Below, in pieces: positions 8,965-16,012 of a DNA stretch of 64,000 bases (positions are counted from its first letter, which is position 1; every line of letters starts with the position of its first letter). The translations under genes were made by a program, and so were the position numbers. The notes beneath the pieces were generated by a model. That model was not told where the DNA came from. It made no database searches and saw only the letters and a program-made list of their open reading frames with translations. This DNA comes from a virus, in IMG/VR virus record IMGVR_UViG_3300047322_000252, positions 54,221 to 118,220 of that record; one strand, written 5' to 3'.

Positions 8965-9840
8965 ATGCTCTATGCCATTGCCGGAAACGGCGTAGGCCCC
9001 AACGCCGAGATCACCAAGGCTCTCGCAGATCTCAAAGCGAAGGCCACGGCTGACGGGGTTGACTTCTGGCTCCTGCTGGAAGCGAAGGACGAACCCACCA
9101 AGGCTGACACCGTCATCTATGAGTGGGCCAACAAGACCGAGACGTGGTTCGAGACGATCACGGCCACTGACGCTGCCGTCGAGGGCGCTCAGACGGCTGA
9201 GCAGAACGAAGACCCTCACGGACGGATGTTGGAGCGCATCCTGGAGATCCGTGGGGCCGCTGAACCGGAGGACGGCTCCGTCCTGGTTCTTCTTCCCCCC
9301 GATGACGCCGACGACGATGAGCCGCTGATGGCCCTCATCGAGAACGCCATCGACTCCGACGTCGAGGTCTTCCAGTTGAACGGGGCCATGAGCAAGCTGA
9401 GCCTCGGGGAGGCCGAGGAGGAAGGGGATGCCGAACCAGTGGCTGCTGAGCCGGTGAAAGGTGCCACCAAGAAGGCAGGGGCGGCGAAGAAGGCGGCGGC
9501 TCCTGCTGCTGCCCCCACCAAGAAGGCAGCCGCCAAGAGGGCTGCGGCCCCCACCGCCGAAGATGTCGTAGCTGCGGTCGAGGAGCTACCTGAGGCTGTT
9601 GTGTACACAGAGGACGAACTGAAAAAAATGGGCGTCCCCGAACTCACCGGCATCGCACGAGGTCAGGGCATAGATACGAAGGGCCTCGGCAAGCGGGACC
9701 TGATCACGGCCATCATGAACCTCACCGAGGGCGAGCCGGAGGCCGTCGCTGCTGTTGTGTCAGCAGTCATGACCAATGGCGACGACGACGTGATCGTCAT
9801 CATCATCCCCCGGTCCAAGATCGTCGGCCTCCTGGGATGA
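8965..9840 (+). CDS. Acidic/basic low-complexity protein with C-terminal SAP/HeH-like domain
   Basis: 291 residues from an ATG preceded by GGAGAG. Residues 1-150 form an acidic globular part. Residues ~165-205 are a Lys/Ala-rich stretch (KKAGAAKKAAAPAAAPTKKAAAK) like histone H1 tails. Residues ~215-255 ('YTEDELKKMGVPELTGIARGQGI' then 'GKRDLITAIM') match the helix-extended-loop-helix (SAP, HeH or Rho N-terminal) pattern, which binds nucleic acid. Phages often carry such a protein near virion genes. Role in DNA condensation, packaging or transcription cannot be decided here. Confidence 0.55.
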   Translation: MLYAIAGNGVGPNAEITKALADLKAKATADGVDFWLLLEAKDEPTKADTVIYEWANKTETWFETITATDAAVEGAQTAEQNEDPHGRMLERILEIRGAAEPEDGSVLVLLPPDDADDDEPLMALIENAIDSDVEVFQLNGAMSKLSLGEAEEEGDAEPVAAEPVKGATKKAGAAKKAAAPAAAPTKKAAAKRAAAPTAEDVVAAVEELPEAVVYTEDELKKMGVPELTGIARGQGIDTKGLGKRDLITAIMNLTEGEPEAVAAVVSAVMTNGDDDVIVIIIPRSKIVGLLG

Positions 9841-10190
9841 CCCGCACGCTGATCCGCACGCTCACAGCCCTTCCGACCACCAAGGAAGGGCTGTGGGTGT
9901 ACACCCTGGTGCCAGTGGAGCGCAAGGCGGGGCCGAACTCGGAGGTGACGTGTTACAACGTGTGCCGCAAGAAGGGCTTCTGGTTCCCCACCATCCGGGT
10001 GTGCGGGGAACCTGACGAGTTTCCCTGGGACACGACCCAGCGAGACACCAGGGGCGTGCTCTCGTGCCCGCCCTGTGCCATCAGGTTCGTGAACCATCGC
10101 TTCAACGGGCACGACGACCCGGAGTGGGAAGATCACATCCGTATGCTCCAACTGCGGGCCATCCAGCAGATGGAGGCACGGTTCGGCTGA
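9837..10190 (+). CDS. Hypothetical Cys-containing protein
   Basis: 117 residues, ATGA overlap with the previous gene. Not recognised. It has Cys pairs CYNVC and CPPC about 38 residues apart, a spacing that could bind one zinc ion (with the intervening C/H residues). The C-terminus is helical and charged (EWEDHIRMLQLRAIQQMEARF). It is the last gene of this rightward block and is followed at once by a bidirectional terminator. Confidence 0.55.
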   Translation: MTRTLIRTLTALPTTKEGLWVYTLVPVERKAGPNSEVTCYNVCRKKGFWFPTIRVCGEPDEFPWDTTQRDTRGVLSCPPCAIRFVNHRFNGHDDPEWEDHIRMLQLRAIQQMEARFG

Positions 10191-10196
10191 CAACGA

Positions 10197-10226
10197 CAGA
10201 GGCCCCCTCCGAAGAAGGGGCCTCTG
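10197..10226. terminator. Bidirectional terminator between convergent genes
   Basis: Perfect 10-bp stem CAGAGGCCCC / GGGGCCTCTG with a 10-nt loop, placed exactly between the + gene ending at 10190 and the minus gene ending at 10243. Confidence 0.8.
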
Positions 10227-10242
10227 CTAGCTTCCCGTCTTG

Positions 10243-10746
10243 CTACGGACGGTTCTCCAGGATGTACGCCGCCCTGTCCGAGATGTCAGTCTTGGACAGG
10301 GTGGCAACTTCCTCAGCCTGATCCAGGCTGGTGTTCATGGAGCGCTTCAACTTGCGCAGCGACTTCCCGATGGAGGTCTTGCCGGGCACCTTCTGCGTGA
10401 GGTTGTCGATGTCCTCGAAGGTGACAGCCAGCCGGGTGAGGATGTCGCTGACGGCCTTCTTCACGTTCGGCTCTCCGGTGCCGGGACCCGTAGGCCCCCA
10501 GGCGTCGGCCAGCTTGTACAGGAAGCCCTCGTCACTCACCGGACGAGGGATGACCACGTTGCGGTCCTCCATCGCCAGGCGACCGGGCAGCGAGTAGCGA
10601 GCCTGGCGGAAGTTGTGGGCCGGTTCCTGGATGGCCGTGCAGATCTCATCGAGCGTGGCCGGGCCGTTCATGTCCAGGAACGTGATGACGTTGTTGATCA
10701 GGACGTAGTGGACGGAGTCACGAGGGTCCATCTTCCTGCGGGTCAT
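10243..10746 (-). CDS. Putative winged-helix DNA-binding protein
   Basis: 167 residues. The N-terminal half (MDPRDSVHYVLINNVITFLDMNGPATLDEICTAI, cut here for length) reads as a winged-helix: helix, 'GPATLDEICTAI' helix-turn-helix, then 'NFRQARYSLPGRLAMEDRNVV' recognition helix and wing. The C-terminal half is a long charged helix region (residues ~95-150) that could dimerise. It is the second gene of a minus-strand pair; its ATG shares one base with the stop of the first (TGATG). It is set apart by strand and terminators from the tail and replication genes, as phage regulators often are. Target unknown. Confidence 0.5.
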   Translation of the reverse strand: MTRRKMDPRDSVHYVLINNVITFLDMNGPATLDEICTAIQEPAHNFRQARYSLPGRLAMEDRNVVIPRPVSDEGFLYKLADAWGPTGPGTGEPNVKKAVSDILTRLAVTFEDIDNLTQKVPGKTSIGKSLRKLKRSMNTSLDQAEEVATLSKTDISDRAAYILENRP

Positions 10747-11633
10747 CACTCCCCCCTGGCCATGGCGTCGAGTTCGGCTTCGATGGTGCCGTTGATCTCG
10801 CCACGAGCCGCCGTGGCAGCCATGTCGAGGAGGTCCAGCGTCTCGTTGGCCGAGCCGACGAGGTCTTCTTCGTGCCGCACATCGGGATCGAGTCCGGCCC
10901 ACGCCGTGCGGAACTCCTCCACCTTGCGGGTGGCCTCGTTGAGCAACCCGACGACGAAGAGGAACGCCTCGTTCTCGGCGGCGATCACCTTGGGCCTCTT
11001 GCCCTTGGGCCAGTCGCCCTCGGCCAGGCGCTTGCGGTTCTGGATCACACGGCGGTTCTGTGATGCCTTCGCCGTGGCTTGGCTCAGCGTCTCGGTGTCG
11101 CCCTCATCGATGGCTTCCTGGATGGCAGCCTGACGTTCGATCTTGCGCACGATCGTGGGCCGGTCCTCAGTGATGCGGGCCACCACGGCAGCAGCATCAG
11201 CATCGGAGAGGTTCTGCGCCAGCACTTCGACGTCGAGTTCCTTGCGGGCGATGGAGCGGCCGACAGCGGCCTCGTCCTTCTCGACGTAGCGCTTCTTCCC
11301 CGAGTCGTCCTGGCGACCGGGCCAGGGTGTGGCGGGCAACTCGACACGGTCACCGGGACCGATGTCCAGGGCACCGTTGGCGTCGATCCACGCTTGGTGG
11401 TACGCAGCCACGGTGTCTGCCTTTCGCAGCCCGGCGATACCGAGCTTGGCGAAGGCGGTGAAGGTCAACTTCTCCCCTTTCCGGGAGAGGTCTGACCGTT
11501 GGCCCTGGCTGGGACGGGTGAAGGCGAAGACGAGTGCTGAGCGCTCGTACTCCTTCGTGGTGAGCAGCGCCTCCAAGCCGTTGAGCTTGGTGGTGACCTC
11601 CTCGATGGAGGCCGGGATGGTGATGCGAGGCAA
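10746..11633 (-). CDS. Putative DNA-binding protein, helical, first gene of minus-strand regulatory pair
   Basis: The open frame extends to 11762, but the likely start is the TTG at 11633, which follows AAGGAAAGG at good spacing; the upstream extension (MSVSM...) is low quality and simply translates a motif B copy. That gives 295 residues. 'FTAFAKLGIAGLRKADTVAAYHQAWIDAN' and 'DADAAAVVARITEDRPTIVRKIERQA' look like helix-turn-helix or ParB/KorB-like helical segments, followed by coiled-coil regions. No family can be named with certainty. With the gene at 10243-10746 it forms the best local candidate for reading the dispersed DNA motifs. Confidence 0.5.
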   Translation of the reverse strand: MPRITIPASIEEVTTKLNGLEALLTTKEYERSALVFAFTRPSQGQRSDLSRKGEKLTFTAFAKLGIAGLRKADTVAAYHQAWIDANGALDIGPGDRVELPATPWPGRQDDSGKKRYVEKDEAAVGRSIARKELDVEVLAQNLSDADAAAVVARITEDRPTIVRKIERQAAIQEAIDEGDTETLSQATAKASQNRRVIQNRKRLAEGDWPKGKRPKVIAAENEAFLFVVGLLNEATRKVEEFRTAWAGLDPDVRHEEDLVGSANETLDLLDMAATAARGEINGTIEAELDAMARGE

Positions 11634-11747
11634 GGTGCCTTTCCTTTCGTAGGCTTCGGTTTCTACACCCTCGGCCTCGCAGGAGTCAACAAGAAGCCCC
11701 ACATTGACTTCTTGATGGGCCGTATGGCATGTATGCAACAGAACGAG

Positions 11748-11760
11748 CATTGACACTGAC
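11748..11760 (+). repeat. Motif B copy CATTGACACTGAC
   Basis: Exact copy of the dispersed tandem 13-mer, in the intergenic region upstream of the minus-strand regulators and just before a strong hairpin. Confidence 0.75.
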
Positions 11761-11765
11761 ATGAA

Positions 11766-11800
11766 GAGAGGCCCCCCGTACCAACACCGGGGGGCCTCTC
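11766..11800. terminator. Strong inverted repeat, probable terminator
   Basis: Perfect 12-bp stem GAGAGGCCCCCC / GGGGGGCCTCTC with an 11-nt loop. It lies upstream of the minus-strand regulator, so it may end read-through from the right or insulate the divergent region. Confidence 0.7.
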
Positions 11801-11942
11801 CTGTCCTGCATGCTCCTGCTGCCTTCTCTGGGCGCTGGAGCGCACGTACATCCTACCCTTCATACTCCGGGCCTCCTGGACAGGGCCTGTGACACTTGCC
11901 ACGACCCTTCACTTCCGGGGCCTTCCCTGCCTCATAGAGAGT

Positions 11943-12044
11943 ATGGAAACCATGGAGTGCCCCATCTGCCACGTCCAGCGCCCTGAGGATGTACACCTCG
12001 ACTGGTGTACCTACGAGGGTCCCGAGCCTGCTGACCAGGACTAG
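11943..12044 (+). CDS. 33-residue putative zinc-knuckle microprotein
   Basis: A short ORF starting METMECPICHVQRPED and ending after TYEGPEPADQD. CPIC followed by H and later W-C gives C-x2-C-H...C, enough to hold one zinc. The ORF ends 16 nt before a perfect terminator hairpin, which supports expression. The upstream AGAGAG is only a weak ribosome site. Short length leaves a real chance that it is not coding. Confidence 0.45.
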   Translation: METMECPICHVQRPEDVHLDWCTYEGPEPADQD

Positions 12045-12049
12045 CGCCC

Positions 12050-12062
12050 GTCAATGTCAATG
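12050..12062 (-). repeat. Motif B copy (reverse) adjoining a terminator
   Basis: GTCAATGTCAATG, the reverse complement of CATTGACATTGAC. Its last two bases are the first two of the terminator stem at 12061-12088. Confidence 0.75.
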
Positions 12063-12088
12063 GGACGGAGTCCTAAGACTCCGTCCCA
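12061..12088 (+). terminator. Terminator hairpin
   Basis: Perfect 12-bp stem TGGGACGGAGTC / GACTCCGTCCCA with loop CTAA, directly after the 33-codon ORF. No U tract follows, as is common in GC-rich actinobacterial terminators. Confidence 0.8.
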
Positions 12089-12364
12089 GTGGCGACTCAT
12101 GGTGTTGCGGCCTAGGAGTTGCTGTTGGAGTGCGTCCCTGATCAACACGTTCCACGATGGGCGGTGAGGCTCCCTACCATCCACGAGGGTTGGTAGGAAG
12201 GGGGCGACGAGTAGTTGCTTCTCTCTTCTCTACGTGTCTGCTATGTCTCTCGGTTGCTTGGGGTTACCGCCTCGGGTGGGTTGCCTTCGCACGAAGCTGA
12301 TGACGGAGCCGGACGGATTGCGGCGTGGTCTACCCCCGGTTCCGAAACCTGTCAACATGTCGGG

Positions 12365-12823
12365 ATGGCCAGAGACGGACGCCGGGGTGATGACCCGGCA
12401 TGGGAGGGCACGCTGCCGACAGGTGGACGGAGGAAGAAGGACCCCGCACTGCTGAACCGACTGCGGGAGCACTTCTGGCGACAGATGGACAGTGTGCCCC
12501 TGTCCGTACCTCGGTGGGACTCGATCCCCCGTATGAACGCCAACATGAAGTGGATGCTGGAGGGTGGCGACGGCCGACCACCGATCCCCGAGGACCTACT
12601 ACGGGTGTCGTTCGAGTACTTCCGCAACGACGTGGACTCGTTGGACCTTGGTCCACAGACGCCGTGTTGGAACGTGTACTTCGCACGGCGCACCACCTAC
12701 CTGCGTCAAGCCGCTGCTGCTCAGGCCGGGTCCCGAGGCGACGGTCATACTGTGGTGGTTGGGGACATTGCTGGGGATAAGCCTGTGAGGAAGCGGAGGC
12801 GTGTCATCCGTCGTGAGACGTGA
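12365..12823 (+). CDS. Hypothetical protein at head of replication operon
   Basis: 152 residues from the first ATG in frame; the frame is open further upstream to a TTG at 12215, but that part reads poorly. A TTCCGAAACCTGT element lies just upstream (12340-12352). Middle residues ('RLREHFWRQMDSVPLSVPRWDSIPRMNANMKWML', cut) suggest an alpha-helical fold; the C-terminus is very basic (VRKRRRVIRRE), fitting nucleic-acid contact. The stop overlaps the GTG of the DnaC-like gene, so a role in origin melting or helicase loading is possible but unproven. Confidence 0.5.
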   Translation: MARDGRRGDDPAWEGTLPTGGRRKKDPALLNRLREHFWRQMDSVPLSVPRWDSIPRMNANMKWMLEGGDGRPPIPEDLLRVSFEYFRNDVDSLDLGPQTPCWNVYFARRTTYLRQAAAAQAGSRGDGHTVVVGDIAGDKPVRKRRRVIRRET

Positions 12824-13434
12824 CTACTGTGGCTGCCCACATGGACACAGCCTTCGCCTCCGAGGTCTGGCCGATCCCCGCTCGCTTCGCTCGCATCGAG
12901 CCGAGGCAGTGGGCCGTCCGTGGTGCCAAGGACTACCCGGCTGAGTGGGAGATCGCCAAGTCGTGGCTCGCCAAGTTCCGCTCCTACCTCGTCGGCTCGC
13001 CCTTCCCCGAACTGATCGGTCAAGGCCTACTCCTCACCGGGCCTGCGGGCACCGGCAAGACCATGCTCGCTTCGAGCTTCATCACCTACCTGCGGGGCAA
13101 ACAGTTCTCCACCGCCTTCATACGGGACCGGGACCTGTACAGCCTCCTGGACATGCGCTACCCCTCCGACGACGTCATGGACCGGCTCTGGCTGGTGGAG
13201 CGGTGCGCCTGCCTCGTCATCGATGACGCCCTGCGCATGGGCGGCAAGAGCGAACTGCTGGAGCCGTTCCTCCGATACCGCCAGGACGAGGGCAAGCCCA
13301 CCATCGTGACGATGAACAACCAGGTGGCGGTCAGCGAGGTGCTGGGCAGCTTCCTGCACTCCTACACGGCCATCAACCTGGCGGGCGAGGACCGAAGGGT
13401 CAACCCCATCGAGGTGCGTGGTGCAAGATGGTGA
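12820..13434 (+). CDS. DnaC-like AAA+ helicase loader
   Basis: 204 residues from a GTG overlapping the previous stop. Walker A is GPAGTGKT (about residues 74-81), Walker B is CLVIDDA (about 131-137), followed by a sensor-1-like 'PTIVTMNN'. The length and the lack of a lid domain fit the DnaC/IstB/DnaI group that loads the replicative helicase. It is followed, after one small gene, by the DnaB-like helicase and the primase, the expected partners. An acidic, kinase-like or transposition ATPase role is unlikely given these neighbours. Confidence 0.8.
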   Translation: MTTVAAHMDTAFASEVWPIPARFARIEPRQWAVRGAKDYPAEWEIAKSWLAKFRSYLVGSPFPELIGQGLLLTGPAGTGKTMLASSFITYLRGKQFSTAFIRDRDLYSLLDMRYPSDDVMDRLWLVERCACLVIDDALRMGGKSELLEPFLRYRQDEGKPTIVTMNNQVAVSEVLGSFLHSYTAINLAGEDRRVNPIEVRGARW

Positions 13435-13840
13435 TCTGGGCGTCTGGGAACAGCGTCGCATCTTGTTGGTGCTAGAGGACACGCTCGCTCACGTCACCGG
13501 CCACAACGAGGGGCGCATCCGCAGGACGTGGGCGCCCAACCCGGCCGACGAGTGGGTGTGGGGCCTCACCACGGTGAAGACCATCATGCGCTACGCCTTC
13601 AACAGCGTGCCGGTGGAGGTGGTCACCTTCATCTCCACCGATGTGGCGGCGCTCGCCGCCGACTGGTTCCTGCGCTACGACATCGACGTGTCCGAGGTGA
13701 CGTATCTCGACTTCGGCCACTTCACCAAGTCCCTGCTGTGGCGGCGCAACAACATCCAGGAGATCATCGACACCAACCAGGAGCGCCTGCTGCGGTACGG
13801 CCAGCTTGGTCGAGCCATCCTCTTCGACGGCGAGTTCTGA
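13418..13840 (+). CDS. HAD-like protein, uncertain activity
   Basis: 140 residues from a GTG that overlaps the loader gene by 17 bases. The layout resembles a small HAD-fold protein: an N-terminal hydrophobic strand ending in an acidic residue ('RILLVLEDTLAH'), later 'VEVVTFISTDVAALAADWFLRYDI' like HAD motif II and its helix, then 'VTYLDFGH'. The canonical first motif DxD is not present (LED), so it may be inactive or a different Rossmann-like fold. It is co-transcribed with replication genes. A second protein of similar layout is at 49787-50311. Confidence 0.45.
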   Translation: MVQDGDLGVWEQRRILLVLEDTLAHVTGHNEGRIRRTWAPNPADEWVWGLTTVKTIMRYAFNSVPVEVVTFISTDVAALAADWFLRYDIDVSEVTYLDFGHFTKSLLWRRNNIQEIIDTNQERLLRYGQLGRAILFDGEF

Positions 13841-15114
13841 TGGACTACGGCAACGGGTTGATCTCGTGCATCCTCAACGGCGAGGACCTGGGCACCGCCA
13901 TCGAGCGGGGTGTCACCGTGGCCTTCTTCACCGAGGAGCGGGACAAGGCCGTCTTCGGCTCCATGCTGCGGCACTACCAGAAGTACGGGACCACGCCCAC
14001 GCCCGACGTGATCCTCCAGTCATACCCGTCATACGAGATCGGGCAGTACCCGCACCCCACCGAGTACTACATCGACGCTCTCGCCAGCCGACGTCGCCAG
14101 GCCATCGTGATCAACGCCGCCCAGGAGGTGGTGGAGGCGTTGAACACCGAGGGCGACGATCCCGGGCAGGACGCCGTCAGTGTGATGGAGAAGGCCATCC
14201 TCCAGGCCCACTTCGAGACGTCCCCGGCCAAGCACGTGAGCTACGTGGACCTGTTGAAGCGCCGGGTGCCCGAGTGGATGAACGGGTTCAGCACGCCCTC
14301 CATCCCCTACGGCATCCCCACCCTGGACCTGCACACCGGAGGCATGAGGCCCGAGCAGTTCATCGTCCTCACCGGGTTGGCCAAGAGTCGCAAGACGTGG
14401 ACGGCGCTCTACATCGCCTCCAACGTCCACGTGTATGCCCCCGTTGTGTTCATAACATTCGAGATGTCCAACGACGAGCAGCTTGAACGGCTCGCCACCC
14501 TGTGGGGGAAGATCCCCTACGACATCGTGCGAGGGGACAAGACTCAACTCACCGAGGACCACTTCCACTCGATGACCCGGTTCCTCCACGTGCGGGAGCA
14601 GTTCTCCACCTTCCTCGGTGTCGAGGACGCAGCCGGGCACTCCACCGTCACGAGCATCCAGGCCCTCATCCAGGACACGGACCCGGCGCTGGTGGTCATC
14701 GACGGCGTCTACTTCATGACCGATGAGGTGACCGGCCTCCAGGGGTCCTCGGACCATCAGGCACTGACCAACATCAGCCGGGCGTTGAAGCGCTTGGCCA
14801 AGACGCAGAAGGTCGCCATCCTGGCCACCACCCAGACGTTGGCCGGGAAGATCAGCAAGGGCCGCACCAGTCTCTTCGGGATGGGCTACACGAGCGCCTT
14901 CTCCCAGGACGGGGACCTGGTCATCGGCATCGAGACACTGGAAGATCAACCCACTCTCGGCGTCATGCGTATCCTGGGCAACCGCTCCGGTCCCCAGGGC
15001 ATCGACTTCCACCTGGCATGGGACCTGAACACAGGTCTGGTCGAGGAAGTCGAAGGTGTGGCTGGTGAGAGCGGAGACGCTTCGGGAGGGTACGAGTATG
15101 ACGACATCGCTTGA
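13840..15114 (+). CDS. DnaB-like replicative helicase
   Basis: 424 residues from an ATG sharing one base with the previous stop (TGATG). The N-terminal ~150 residues are helical as in DnaB. The RecA-like domain starts near residue 165 with 'YGIPTLDLHTGGMRPEQFIVLTG'. Walker A is GLAKSRKT (about residues 178-186), an unusual version in which the usual Gly before Lys is Arg. Walker B is 'ALVVIDGVYFM'. 'SRALKRLAKTQKVAILATTQ' fits DnaB motif H3. It would unwind the fork, loaded by the DnaC-like protein and coupled to the primase whose gene overlaps its 3' end. Confidence 0.8.
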   Translation: MDYGNGLISCILNGEDLGTAIERGVTVAFFTEERDKAVFGSMLRHYQKYGTTPTPDVILQSYPSYEIGQYPHPTEYYIDALASRRRQAIVINAAQEVVEALNTEGDDPGQDAVSVMEKAILQAHFETSPAKHVSYVDLLKRRVPEWMNGFSTPSIPYGIPTLDLHTGGMRPEQFIVLTGLAKSRKTWTALYIASNVHVYAPVVFITFEMSNDEQLERLATLWGKIPYDIVRGDKTQLTEDHFHSMTRFLHVREQFSTFLGVEDAAGHSTVTSIQALIQDTDPALVVIDGVYFMTDEVTGLQGSSDHQALTNISRALKRLAKTQKVAILATTQTLAGKISKGRTSLFGMGYTSAFSQDGDLVIGIETLEDQPTLGVMRILGNRSGPQGIDFHLAWDLNTGLVEEVEGVAGESGDASGGYEYDDIA

Positions 15115-16012
15115 CCTGACTCCATACCTGCAATCCATCGGGTTGCACGTCATGCGAGTCGAGGGCTTGGAGGTCCGGGCCTACTGTCCGGCTCACCCTG
15201 AGAGGCTGGGCAAGGAGGACCGCAGCGCCAGCTTCTACTTCAACCAGATGAAGCTGGTGGGCCACTGCTTCTCGTGCGACTTCAAGACCCCCACCCTGGA
15301 CGTGCTGGTCGAGTACCTGACGGGTGCTCCCGCCGAGGGTGACGTGGTGCTGGAGGCCCGCAAGCGCTCCCTCGCCGCCGAGGTGGACCGCATCTCGGTG
15401 CGCAAGGAGAGGGAGCTAGCCGACTCGGTGCGGTACATGGAGTGGACGTTGTCAGAACAGTTCCGCCCCGTACCCGAGCGGCTGCTGGAGATCCGCCGTA
15501 TCCTGCGGGCGGCGGCAGACTTCTTCCAGGTGAGATTCGACCGTGAGCACCGCTGCTGGGTGCTTCCCATTCGTTCTCCCCGAGGGGCGTTGTGGGGTTG
15601 GCAGCAGAAGCAGAACGGCGGTGTTTACAACTGGCCCAAGGAGGTCAAGAAGAGTGACACCCTCTTCGGATTCCACCTCTGCGAGAGCGATCGAGTGGCC
15701 CTGGTGGAGTCCCCCCTCGACGTCGTCCGTCTCCACCAGGCTGGAGTCCCGGCTGTGGCCTCCTTTGGCGCCGGAGTCAGCAACCGGCAGGTCGAGTTAC
15801 TGGCACGCAACTTCGGGTGTGTGGTCCTGGCGTTGGACAACGACTCTGCCGGGCTAGAGGCCATGCCCCGCCTGGAGCGCCAGTTGAAGAAGCGGACAGG
15901 GGTCGTACGCTGGGATTACTCTGGTCTGGCCAAGGGGAAGGACCCGGGGGACTACAGCAGCGACGAGGAGTTGACCACGGCATGGAAGCGGACACTGCGT
16001 CTTGGCCTCTGA
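15098..16012 (+). CDS. DnaG-like DNA primase
   Basis: 304 residues from the ATG preceded by GGGAGGG; it overlaps the helicase gene by 17 bases. The N-terminus has a CHC2-type zinc site: C30-x2-H33 and C57-x2-C60 (CPAH ... CFSC). The Toprim part has 'VALVESPLDVVRL' (near residue 200, conserved Glu) and 'VVLALDNDSAG' (near 245, DxD). At ~300 residues it is shorter than cellular DnaG and lacks an obvious helicase-binding C-terminal domain, as in several phage primases. Confidence 0.85.
   Translation: MTTSLDLTPYLQSIGLHVMRVEGLEVRAYCPAHPERLGKEDRSASFYFNQMKLVGHCFSCDFKTPTLDVLVEYLTGAPAEGDVVLEARKRSLAAEVDRISVRKERELADSVRYMEWTLSEQFRPVPERLLEIRRILRAAADFFQVRFDREHRCWVLPIRSPRGALWGWQQKQNGGVYNWPKEVKKSDTLFGFHLCESDRVALVESPLDVVRLHQAGVPAVASFGAGVSNRQVELLARNFGCVVLALDNDSAGLEAMPRLERQLKKRTGVVRWDYSGLAKGKDPGDYSSDEELTTAWKRTLRLGL

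Larger units (their letters stand above)
11634..12364. other. Regulatory gap between minus-strand pair and replication operon
   Basis: About 730 bp between the start of the minus-strand regulator pair and the probable first replication gene. It holds one motif B copy on the plus strand (11748-11760), a strong hairpin (11766-11800), a 33-codon Cys-containing ORF (11943-12044), a second motif B copy in the opposite sense (12050-12062) fused to a perfect terminator stem (12061-12088), and a weaker inverted repeat (12173-12197). No tRNA was seen. Confidence 0.6.

Noticed and set aside
11634-11762. N-terminal extension of the minus-strand regulator to 11762
   Set aside because: No ribosome site; the part begins by translating a motif B copy. 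TTG 11633 has AAGGAAAGG at correct spacing.
12045-12364. tRNA gene in the regulatory gap
   Set aside because: Stems are present but no cloverleaf with a TTC-arm sequence could be assembled. No tRNA was found elsewhere.
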